From Takakia lepidozioides (lineage: Eukaryota; Streptophyta; Takakiopsida; Takakiales; Takakiaceae), in the NCBI GenBank assembly GCA_030704615.1, contig CM060732.1, positions 45,551,053 through 45,615,052 on the forward strand: DNA of 64,000 nucleotides, in the 5' to 3' direction. Below the pieces are notes generated by a model. That model saw only the letters and a program-made list of their open reading frames with translations, was not told the DNA's origin and did not search any database. Made by a program: the position numbers and the translations under genes. This document shows, piece after piece, positions 12,281-23,400 of this stretch (positions are counted from its first letter, which is position 1; each line of letters begins with the position of its first letter).

Positions 12281-12716
12281 TGCAAGCACCGATCGACAAA
12301 ATCCTAGACATTACGACAGTACGTGTAGTGCATTGTTGACTTCTGCAGAGTACTTAGCACATGTCCATGATAAAGCTAATCGAAAACTAGCTTTGTTAAA
12401 GGAAGAGAGATCAAGAAAGCACAAAAAGTGTTGACAGCAAATCAGAGAAAAATGCTAGCATCTACTTGTCGACTTGAGAGAGAAGCGAAAATTGCAGCCA
12501 GATAAGAAAAAGCCAAAATTGAATATGTGGTATAAGGAACAAGATGACATTTTCATTAAGTTCTTTAGAAGTGATGTGTTGCTTGATAATGCATACAAGC
12601 CTAAATTAAGGCGAAGTACTGCAGAAGAGACCATGGCAAGAGCGAGTAGACTTGATGCACTTCGATTGAGCAGATTGGTGAGAGCCGCAGTAGGCCTAGC
12701 TGCAGCTCGGTTGTAA
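12208..12716 (+). pseudogene. degraded 3' coding tail of the pogo-like element
   Basis: Short open pieces in shifting frames: EYLAHVHDKANRKLALLKEE, then MREKRKLQPDKKKPKLNMWY and RASRLDALRLSRLVRAA to a stop at 12716. Lysine/arginine-rich and helical, contiguous with the transposase. Probably its C-terminus; frameshifts prevent a single reading. Confidence 0.4.
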
Positions 12717-14636
12717 CTTAAATCAGCCACAATATCAAAGTGGTGTTTCTGATTGCCATTCTGGCTAAGGTGATTTAGTTATTTTTGCATATCATGTTGT
12801 ATCATTGACACACACCAAACCACAAAGGGAGCAATGTACTCGGTTCTCGAACAAACATACACTGAAGAATGCGCCGGCATTGGTGTCTCGTTGTGTCACA
12901 GAACCCACCATGGTGACTCATTGTCTTTGAACCACGTCAAGGTCAGGTGGGCCACATGCAACCACTGACCCCCTTACTAGGGGCCCATTTTAAGGTAGTA
13001 AAAGCTCAGAACTGGAAGATACTTCTAATTACATAAATTTAGCCTATTTGAAGGGCTTTTTATTAATATCTTACATGGCTTTATAGGTAAAAGTCAGAAC
13101 AATTTATGCTCATTTAACTGGTTTGGTGCGCCATGACTGGTGTTTCTACCCTACAACATTGACTACAGCCATTTGCCTACCTCCCCCTAAACGTCTCTAG
13201 TCTAAACCCATTTTCACCCATGACCTATCTCGAGTCAAGGTGTTTGAGCTTTCCAAATCCCCTACTTTTTCAAATATGTATGTTATGCTCCGTAATGGTG
13301 ATGGATGTCAAGACTGATATCGGTTGTTAGGGTATACCACCTTGTGCCCATATGTACGCTCTTACATGTGATCGCATCGATATGCGTTGCAACCACCATG
13401 ACGAGCCTTAAACGTGCGCGTCTAGGGTGACCATATACTAGCTAGGAGGTTTCTATACGATAACTAATCCTACCAGCAAAGAAGCGTTTGTAATTCTTTC
13501 TATTGTGCAAATAAAATTGGATTGATGTGTTTATAACTATTCTCAATGCAATATCATGAAGTACACCAAACGGATGACATAAAAAATGAAAATTGACTAA
13601 CAACCACAAACATGTTGTTGAATATTGCATCTTAGACATTTGTCTTAAGATTATATTATACTATAAAATGCATCTGATTTGCAAGCCCCAATTCACCATG
13701 ATTCCAATCATACAGCTATCACATCAAACATTTGATGAACTCAACTTCCATTGTTTATTTTTTAAATCTTTAAATCTCTTGGAGTCTAAATTCCCTTCTT
13801 CGACAGATACATTGCAAGATGAGTAGGCAGCCTAATTCTCTAGTTGGCTCTTCCAAAACAAAGTCCTCAACATGATCCCTCAGAATAACAAGTACCTCTA
13901 CTTGTTTGTGCTTATGATGCGCTTGCCCCTGCAAAATTTTAGGTTTTCATACAAGTTCAGGTGATCAAATGACCTTCACGAAAGAATATGTAACATTGCT
14001 CACAACTTTGCAATTAGATCACTGTGCAATCTATCCTCCACAAGTTTTTGTATGCATAGATGGAGCTAAGGAAGTGTTACTAGATGTGATAAAGTTTTTC
14101 AATATTGTAGAGATGGAAGGTTCAAATATATATGTGTATAATGGATGTATGAGATACAATACGCATCACATATGAGAGCATAAGATTATTCCATATAGCA
14201 TGACATGGTATGACATCCTCTGTTTATATATGACACGTATGTAATAGTTTATGGCCGAGTTGGTAATTTCCAGAACATGATATGTATAACATGGAACTGA
14301 AGGTGGGGTTGAGGAGGAAGGCCACACATGCAAGAGGCATTAACTTCAAGGTGTGGAGCTCATGGATATTGTGGTAGCAAAAACAACTGAACTGCAAAAA
14401 TACACCTGGCTGATTTACATAATATTGTTATTTTCTTACCATGTAGGTCGATTGATCCATGTTTGCTGCTAGTAGGTGGAATGATGTCACTTTTGTAGGG
14501 GGTAAAAATGCTTATGGAATTCACTGTGCTCTAGGGTTAGAGTTTTCAGAAGGGGATCATAGCTTGATTGAGAGGAATTAACTCATCAGCCAAGTTGGAT
14601 TGGAATTTGAGAAAACATGTTCGCGGAGAGTAACAA
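12717..14636. other. no gene recognised
   Basis: AT-rich. Scattered short open frames without recognisable motifs. No tRNA, array or terminal repeat found. Confidence 0.5.
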
Positions 14637-15620
14637 CTATCGATATTTGGTTGTCAGTTTCTCTTTCTGCTTTAGCTTAATCATCCCATGTACAACCTGG
14701 AAGGCAATTAATTCCTTCAGCATGGTACCTGCCTCAGACCAGTACCTTGCAAAGTGATGATCCTCGATGGGTCGATTGTTCGGAAGAACCTTAGTCCGAG
14801 TTGCCACTGACAACCAAATGCGCATGATCTGGTAGTAATGTGCCAATGACTGCGGAGGACTAAATTCCTTCCAAGCCAAATCCAGCACAATGGGAATTTG
14901 GTTGAAGGGCATAATCATAGCCCGACTGTACTCCCGTGAAGCAGGAGTCCTAGGTGGATTAAAAGCAGCATCTCCCCATACCTCAGGCTATGGTTTGGCT
15001 GTAGTAGCAACAGTGTTAGCTACCTGCACAGGCACCTACTGTAGTATTGGTACCACTAGCATCTCCTGCACCCTCTGCAAAGAAGACTGAAAAATTAGAG
15101 TCCTGGCATGTAAATAAGTAGCCATCAGCTGCTCCTCAGGAACAAAGACTCTCTTGTCAATATTTGAACTCGGGTCATCCACTTGAGTCTACAGGCCTTC
15201 CACATCCTCCTGTAGCTCCGCTATCATACTATAGACATTGTCTATAGTAGTTGTGGCAATGTTCTGCACCTGCAATCTGAGCTCATTCATCTCGCCTTGG
15301 GTGAGCTTCCGTGGTGCTTTGCCTTCTACCGGCCCTTGTGCTAACCAGACCTACATAAGGTGGTTATTCACCAAGTCCTGTGTGGCACCCCTGAGAGTCT
15401 GCTCCTCCGTGAGTATGTACACATCTAACCGCTACTGTAAAGCCTCCATGCGCTTTGCATGAGGTTCAACCAGACCCGCATAGGCAGCAGCCAGACCCGC
15501 ATAGTCACAGAAGTCTACACCAACTGCTTCCGTGGATCTATGACAAACACAGTAGAAACGAAGTCGCCGTGACTCCAACAACAGCTGCGGAGCTACCTGT
15601 GGGATTCCCCCATCGGCCAT
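14637..15620 (-). pseudogene. decayed reading frame with only TAG stops (possible retroelement gag)
   Basis: One minus-strand frame runs from MADGGIPQVAPQ (15620) to LKQKEKLTTKYR (14637), about 330 codons. It is interrupted by TAG codons near 15432, 15350, 15190, 15030 and 14985, and terminated by another TAG; no TAA or TGA occurs inside. The sequence between stops reads as real protein (LTQGEMNELRLQVQNIA, DNVYSMIAELQEDVEGL, FVPEEQLMATYLHART). The helical, Gln/Glu-rich N-terminal part suggests a gag leader, but I cannot assign a family. Confidence 0.5.
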
Positions 15621-16035
15621 ATCTGATCAATAGATTTCCAGTCCTGAGTTTTGACGCCCTTGTACAAGAACATGATCTAACACTATATCATGCGTATATT
15701 TACCAATAATTGTTCATTAAGAATGAAACCATTTTCTTAACAAACGATATGGCATTTCAATACGAATTCTGGAATAGGAGAAATCACTTCGAGACAGTCA
15801 ACGACGTGCTTCATTCGAAGTTGAACTTCAACATATATCTAGAAGTGGTGGCTCCCAGGGACATGATCCGGGAGTTGTAGCTGCAGATATCAGGTAAGAT
15901 TCATTTCCATGAATCCTCTTACTCTAGGTTTACTCTACATCAAAATTGTGGAGGTTGTACAATCTCTATGGTTTTGATTTGTCCTTAGACCTTGTGTATG
16001 ACTGCATGCACATAAATATGTGACAAATTTGAAGG

Positions 16036-16277
16036 AAAGGTCTCATGGACGGGAGAAGGACTGGGAAATTGCTTTATTGGAAGTGACAGCGAAAAGCCAT
16101 CTGAAGTGGGGGCACGATGGCCATGTCACATTACTGATCGACTAGGGTATTGGAAAGCTGAGGAGTTTCATGAACTCTTCATTTCTCTTTGTCTTCCATA
16201 TATCCTTGATCACATGGAGTTCACTAGAAATGATCCCTTGTATGCATTTTCTTGCTCATCAGGTATGCCTAGATAGT
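16036..16277 (+). pseudogene. open fragment, possibly CACTA/EnSpm transposase-like
   Basis: One frame reads GKVSWTGEGLGNCFIG, then GARWPCHITDRLGYWKAEEF and HELFISLCLPYILDHMEF, ending at a TAG. The D-R...W-K-A-x-E-F spacing resembles a conserved block near the C-terminus of EnSpm/CACTA transposases. That match is from memory and weak. Flanking 15721-16036 has another short open piece (RRNHFETVNDVLHSKLNFNI). Confidence 0.3.
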
Positions 16278-16450
16278 GGCTTGGCTGCCAAGCTCGTCCA
16301 CTGTCGAGTTCCTCTTCAAGCAGCTCACATAACGAAGGGCTTGACAACTGAAGACTTTGTCTTTGCATAGACTGCAAGGGGATTCGGCAACGCCTCATAA
16401 GGACTTGCGAAACGCATCAGCGTCGTCGTGGTCTTTTCTAGGCACAAGCT

Positions 16451-16843
16451 ATGGTCGGCAATAATCATGATGAGGATCCTGATCTTGATCCTAAGGATCA
16501 TCAAGATCCTGATGATGATCTTGACGTCATGGGGTTAGAGGGTGGTCAAATGATGGCCCAGCCGATGATGAAGAAGAACGTGATGACATCGCATGAGGGA
16601 TGGAGAGGCAAACTGGGGGTAAACTTCGACTTTGAAGCATGGAAAGCGCCATATGTGCAAACTCGGAAACGGGGGAGGCCGGTCCTCAAGCTCCGTAAAT
16701 GCTTCTCATGGGAATCTAAATGGGTGATCGAGTGGAAGGAGTTGCCGATGCCCCTCACTCACAAATATCATATTTTGCATCATGGATTTTTTTTCTACCA
16801 TATGAATGTTAAGAATGATCTAAAATTGTCGTCCATATTTTGA
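16451..16843 (+). CDS. unknown acidic open frame, 130 codons
   Basis: Starts MVGNNHDEDPDLDPKDHQDP; the acidic part is encoded by a GATC-rich simple repeat (16464-16530). Then GKLGVNFDFEAWKAPYVQTRKRGRP. No family recognised, no neighbour context. Might be the tail of the same decayed transposon as the fragment just upstream. Confidence 0.2.
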   Translation: MVGNNHDEDPDLDPKDHQDPDDDLDVMGLEGGQMMAQPMMKKNVMTSHEGWRGKLGVNFDFEAWKAPYVQTRKRGRPVLKLRKCFSWESKWVIEWKELPMPLTHKYHILHHGFFFYHMNVKNDLKLSSIF

Positions 16844-16849
16844 ATCCAT

Positions 16850-17739
16850 AGATATAATTGTACATATGGACCGATGTTTAAGTTTTGTCACTTGTCACAC
16901 AAAAGAAGGGAAAGAAAATAAATTTATCTAATAATTTACAAAAGTTCATCCAAGACATATGTTTGGCTAGTCATTGATAGAGATAGAAAATAAAATACTT
17001 GAAGTAATATTTCTCCAAATCATCTTAAGTACATTTGATGATTTGTCACTACACAATTATTCGCAAATAAATCATCTATCATGTTCTTCAAATGTGATAA
17101 TATTTATAATAATAAACATTTTTCATTTTAATACAACCAATTGTTTGGATACCTTATACATTTGCTTGCACAATAACCTTATGAACCTCATGGTGTTTTA
17201 CGTCAATAGTTTGCAAGGAAATGTATTAAGTATAACAATATAATATTCTTATTTGGAAAAACATATGAGAAGATGATCTTGTAAGTTCACTAGCTGAGAA
17301 TTCTCTTATGCAATAAGTCACAAATACCGAAGCCATGATAAACAAAGTACTAAATTGAAAACAAGCCAAATTAGTATGATCTACATACCACATTTTGGTG
17401 CCTTCTGAGGATAAGGATTGGTAGATTTTTAGGACGTGGAAGGGGTACATGCTCTCTAGTGCCATTCTTCTGCACCTTCAAAAAATTCTTTTGGGCATGG
17501 CTACGTATTTGCAACCCAATCAAAACTCCTGAAAAAGTCAGCTGTGTGCAAACACTTCAGAAGTAAACCCACAACCCAATCATGAGCCTTGTTAGATGTT
17601 CCTAACAACTAGCAAAGGGGTTGTTTGTGCCTAGCAATGTTTGATCCCTGCTCCGATATGCCTACAGTGAGGGTTCCCCTGTTCACAAACCAGTAGTAGA
17701 GATCAACTCGCAATAATGCAACTGGTAATAGGATTCGAT
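16850..17739. other. AT-rich, no gene recognised
   Basis: Short open frames only. Nothing I can support as gene, RNA or repeat. Confidence 0.5.
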
Positions 17740-17900
17740 CTAAGGTCATGTCACTAACAGCAAGGCCGCCTTAGAAGTGGTTGTGGGTTCAAAGCTACAT
17801 GGATGTCACCCATTATGGCTGATGTAGCCATACGAGGGGGTACACCCATTGAACTAGAGTGGGAGATTGAGAATGGTGGTCATATGTGAAAGATGTAAGT
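17740..17900 (+). mobile_element. SINE-like copy (family A), head part
   Basis: Contains a pol III B-box-like GGGTTCAAAGC after CAAGGCCGCCTTAGAAGTGG. The first ~60 bp resemble the copies at 17940-18192 and 50939-51200; the rest diverges. tRNA-derived origin is inferred. Confidence 0.45.
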
Positions 17901-17939
17901 AGTCTTGTCGAAATTATGTAGTATGCATTCCAAACATCC

Positions 17940-18192
17940 CATAGATGACCCAATGTTTAGGGCAGAAGGTTGATTTACAAAGGTTGTGGGTTCAAAGCCA
18001 CATAGGTATACGTTGGATGCCACCCACCGACCCACCTATAAAAGGGAGTAACTGGATCAATTGCCTATGTAATACAATGGTACTTGAGGACTTTCGAGCT
18101 CTTGGAAGAGGGTTGCACAAACGCGTTGCTTTGGGTACGGCCATTAGAATGTGTCTACCTTCCAAACAAAGGGCGGATGAAATGACACCATA
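17940..18192 (+). mobile_element. SINE-like copy (family A)
   Basis: About 250 bp, colinear with the reverse complement of 50939-51200. Shared blocks include GGTTCAAAGCCACA (B-box-like), ATAAAAGGGAG, ACTTTCGAG, and the end GTGTCTACCTTCCAAACA followed by ATGAAATGACACCA. Two such unlinked copies support a mobile repeat. Confidence 0.6.
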
Positions 18193-18430
18193 AGTTACGT
18201 GTGCTTATGGGAAAAGTTCCTATCTCTGGGCGCCCGAAATTGAATATTCCATTGCCCATTCGACTAGACTAACTAACAACAAAATAGATTGAATAAATGA
18301 GTATGGCAACAAAAGAGTGAAGATCAAAGAATGATTTTGCAACTACAAAGTGATGTATTTTGTGTTGTCATTGCCATCACATGGCGACAATGATCCAACA
18401 TTTTTTTTCCTAATCTTTGAGAGCCTTACT

Positions 18431-18597
18431 CCATCCAATCGCCCACAGTGTTGATATGATAACACCATCTACACTAGAGATGATTCACGCCAATGATCAG
18501 AAGCTCTGCATCCACCCATTCACCAACAGTGTTGATACGATTATTACACCGTCTACAGTCTAGATGAATTCAGGCTAAAGATCAGAAGCTATGCATC
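18431..18597. repeat. tandem duplication, ~80-bp unit
   Basis: Two imperfect units (18431-18513 and 18514-18597), each with ACAGTGTTGATA, a TACAC.ATCTACA-like middle and GATCAGAAGCT.TGCATC. Non-coding. Confidence 0.7.
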
Positions 18598-18599
18598 GT

Positions 18600-20486
18600 T
18601 GCCTTTCCTACCATGTGACATTTTCCTCTTTGGCAAACTCTCTCCCCGAATGGGGTCTCTTTCAAACACTTCACCCCTAATACAACGACCCGCTAAATTG
18701 GATGGCCAAATCGGGCCATTTTCATGGCACAAATCTTCACTGATAACCAAACCATTCAAATACTTAGGATGGTCCTTAAATTGAATTCTTCCCAAGTTTG
18801 GCTTAGGTCCAGTCTTTGGGCTAAGTACCCTATGCCTCTGAAAGTCTTTCTGTTCTTTTGTATTTTCCCCTTTTACTCTTGCAGAAGACAGAGCAGAATT
18901 TTGACTTCAAAATATTTGAACCTCATTATAGCCATTCCTGTATACACATTCGAGATAAACAATAAGATTTTGTGGTCTTGAAAACAATTCAATGCTAATA
19001 GGGTGAGATTTTCCCCCCACATTACTTCAATTGCCTGGAGTGGCGGGATGAAGACAAAATGTCTGTACCGCGGTCCAGTATGATGTCAAAAGAATAGGAG
19101 GAGCACAGGCAGCATCCTTCCCTATCAAGTCCCCGGTGATGCCACCGTAACCAATAATCATACCAAAGTTAGATCAATGGATTGAAGTCAGCAGCTTAGT
19201 CCAATCACATGGAGTAATACTCTTCTTGTCGTCAGAGAGTAAACTGCCATCTCCAGCTGGTTAGTCTCAGAGATCTGATAATGCAGTGCTGGATGAGCCC
19301 AATAATGGCTTTGTAACACCCCAGGGGACAGATGGTGTTGCTCTAAAGGCTGCTTTCATTCATCTCTCTTAGTCCTACATTATCCTGCAACTGCCAGATT
19401 GGCTCCTGCAAGACACCACATACAACTTCATTAAATCACAAATCAACACTCCCCAGTGTTGAAGATGGCAGGGTTGGTCGGCAGAGTTCCACTCTGCAGT
19501 TGAACTAGTACATAATATATGAGAAGTACTGAAGTAGGTGCGGGGGGGGGGGGGGGGTTGATGAAAGGGAACAAGTTAAGAGGAGAAGAAAGATGCTGAG
19601 AATGGCTGGTGGGGGCCCATCATTTATACTGCTTGGATGTTACTTCAAGTACTATAACTGAGCTAGTGGGAGCCTGACAACTCCTTTTGAAATCCTTTAG
19701 AGTCAGACTGGAGGCTCCCCACTGTAATGCCACATCACTAACCATTGGTTACCCTCGGAGCAAGTTGCACGATATGCTTTCAATGGTGTTAGCATATACC
19801 ATGGCACATTTAATCCCTCAAAGGTGGGGACTTTGGTATGAAGATGCAAAAATCCCAACAAGGGCCACACTAGCAGCGGCGTTATGCCACAACATGTAAC
19901 CTCCCAGGATTGATTCCAGTCAGCAAGAAGCACACATACAGAAGCATACATTCCAACCGGCAAATTAGCAGAGGCATTATGCCATAATATTCCAACCTCC
20001 AAGCCAAGTTCCAGTCAGCAAAAAGGCAAAACCTCCAGAAGCATTACCCCTCCTATGGTATCACTCACCCTAAAAGTGAGTAGTCTAGAAACAGAACAAC
20101 AAAAATTACCAGCCACGTACTAACCACACTAGTTTGTCTCAATCAACACTAAACCCTTTGAGCCTTTATTTTGAAGGCCAATCTCCAACCAATAATTAAA
20201 TGCAAACACCAACCAGAAAGCATCAAGCTATGCTCAAAAACATCAACCATATCCCCAAGAACTTAAAAGACAAATCACCCAACACAAACAATCAAATATT
20301 AAAACCGTTGTCATAACCTCCTTCAGCTTGATGCCTACAAACTTTGTGTATGCACCTAGCTGGACCAAACTAGGTTGTGAAGAGACTCATACAGAGGAGG
20401 ACAACACAATCCCATATTGCATACATTAAGAAAATGTACCGTCACCACATTCTTGGAACCAAGTTACAGAGAGGAGGAGGGCTTCC
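18600..20486. other. no gene recognised
   Basis: Holds a 16-base poly-G run (19542-19557) and a weak ~55-bp repeat (near 19878 and 19976, sharing TTATGCCA.AA.AT and TTCCAGTCAGCAA). The end adjoins the 3' UTR of the SLT-like gene on the minus strand. Confidence 0.5.
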
Positions 20487-23400
20487 TCACTTCAGCTCGT
20501 TTCGGTATGGTTTGGCATCCATATATTTATGCCAAAAGAGACCTGCCGTTGGATCATCAACACCCTTGGGCCCTCCCCGATAAGCTCGCACCACAAACTC
20601 ATCCGTCCTTGGCCTACTCCCTCCAAAAGAATCCACCTCCTTGGGTATCATATTCAAAGCAACTAAATGTCTCCAGCAGAGCAAGGACAAAAATGGAGGC
20701 AAAAGAAAACACAGTAATAGCTCAAATCATGCCAACATCTCAAGCTTTAGCAACTCTAGGGTAATGAAAGAGCTAACAGACCTGCCACCATAATTTGAAA
20801 GCCAACAGACATAGGCTGCACCAAAGTACATAGCGAAGAAGGGCTTTGAAAGATCCTCCACTGACTTTAATCTGTATGACTTATATCCCATGTCACTGCC
20901 ACAAATCAACATACCCATGAGCTCGTGAGACATTGTGCTCATATTTCACTAGTACTTTATATAAGAACTTGTTCTTGCATCTAACGTTAGTAGCTTCGGC
21001 GACAGTCTGTAAAGCTGACAACAACCACACAACATGGAGAGATAGACCAACACAGAGAGCAGAAGCAAAGATTCATGCTTTCTTTCAAAATGCAAACCTG
21101 ACATCTGTTATGACAAATCTGCAGATGGAAGGAAAACAAGCAGTGTCTTACTTGTAAAGCCAGGCAGCTGTTGGATATGATGTCTGCATGATGCCTGAGA
21201 CTCCATCAGCTCCATACAGCAGCCGCTTGCTACTGACCTCCGCAATTCTACACAACATAATCTGCCAATCTGAAAAACAATGATCAGAACAAACTGAGAT
21301 CTAAATTCACCCACATCTGTTCTCTTCATTGGATTTGTCCAAAGAGGAGAGACTATGCATTGACTTTGATACTCTGACACATTTCTCTTCCAAGTCCTCA
21401 CAGACTGCTTTGTACAATGCTCTCTTTGGTATGTTCCAGTTAGACATTGCAGGGGTGCTTTGGCCCTGACTACAAGAAGGGCCTGCCCACTGGTTAGAAA
21501 GCCTGGAGGGTTGCTAACAGACATCAATGTCTCAGAAACTTCAACTCGCTCCTACTTGTAGCATGTGACAACATGAAGATTAAGGGTTGCTAAAATGAAA
21601 AGGGGAGTCCAACCCCAAGTTATTTGTTATTTCATATGTACAATCTGTACATCATACCCAAAACACCAGTTGACTGTTCAAAACTCAGTAACATTCAGGG
21701 ACGGCTTTAACTGAATGAATGTCAGAGTGACTTACCGAACTCACTCCCCTTTCTGCAAAAAACCTAGCTACAATATTTTCAGCAACTGCCTGCAACATAA
21801 ATCAGTAGTGCATGTTAAATCTGTCTGCATCTGTAAATTTACCATGCCGACTCTCTGTCTCACTCAAAGTCATTCAAGGATACATCAAGGCACCAGACAT
21901 GCTGGACTTAACGGAGGTAGTTATGCACACTAATGGACATAGCAGAGACCCCTGTACATATTCACTCAAAAGAAAAACTTTCAAGATGTAAAGCTTATGG
22001 TGCCCTTGGTCCTCATTAACTACAAAGATAATTTCCACACAAATTGAAGAGAAAGCTGACTGTTGACTGTGTTGCAAGTGGTTACTGTTTACTGATGACA
22101 CCGATGTGAAGAGTTTGCAGATCCATCTACAACTGAGCACATTGTGACATGATGAAGTCGATCCTTAAGCATCACACATGCAGATTACTGTTTCCATGTT
22201 ATTGAATTAAGAAGCCATGCCTGCACAGCTTCGTTTTTTACTTCTCTTTTAGGAACTTGGTTACCTTTAATTCGGTTGTCGTTAGGTATGGTCTCAGCTC
22301 AGTATCCCGTGCAAACCGCACTTGGTCCCTTATCTCATGTGATTTAGTCCACTCTCGCTTCACATCAGGATCGCGCCACATGGCTTCCATATCCTCCAAG
22401 GAGGCTTTATCATTCCAGTAGGTCCACTCTTTTCCTGCCAAGCCACACAAGGTTTCTCAATCATTCCTTTCAATCCATACCATGCCAGAACATGTTAAGT
22501 CTACAAGGCACATAAGGCAGACATACGTGATGCACGTGATGATCCGCTGGCAGTCACACCATGGGCAGCAACACCTGCAGAAGTGTGAGGGGAAGGGCTG
22601 CTTGGCTTGGTAATAATGGGTGTCACCAGAATCAATGGTACTTCACTGCAATCACAACATGATCCCCTTAGCGAAACATTGGTCTCCTCAAGGTATGCCT
22701 TAGAAAATCACACTGCACCCAGAGTTTTTTCACATGAAAGTGAGAATTGCAGTATCAGCGCAGCCTCACGTCACAATTTAACTTTATATAGACTGTCCAT
22801 CTGTTAGCTAAGACCTTTTCACGTGAAGTGTCCATACATGTAAACTAAGGGGTAGGGGTACAGGATTTTACACCTCTGTGTGCCTATTCAAGTCTATCAT
22901 CATCAGTCATTCTTAAACGAGCTGAAAAAAGAAGGCTTTTCCTAGAGTGTCTCAAAATGACATCTAACCACAACCTTTACCCCAGTTGTCTGCTGACACT
23001 TTATAAGTGTAGAAGTGATGCTATTGGTACTAAGTTGAAGACAAATGAGAAAAAGATTCCAGACCTTTGGTTTGGTAAGTTTTGCTTAGCAAGCAGATAT
23101 TTATTCCAGTATGGAAGCGTAGACTTCTCAGTAGCACCTTTGGGTCCTCCATTATATCCGCGCACCATAAACTCCTCACTTCTCCTCCTACATTACATTG
23201 CCAACCCATTCAGTGATTCTAAAGACCAGCAGAATTAATAAGCTGATACTTGTAGTAATAGCCTTTCACTTGTGGAAGTGATGATTGTGAATACCCGACC
23301 ATATCCTGGATCGAGTACTTCCGTGGTGCTTGGTATGGAAGGGAGAGGTAATCCAAGAGGGCATTACCAAGGCAATCCCAGAGGCAACTATCAGGGTAAT

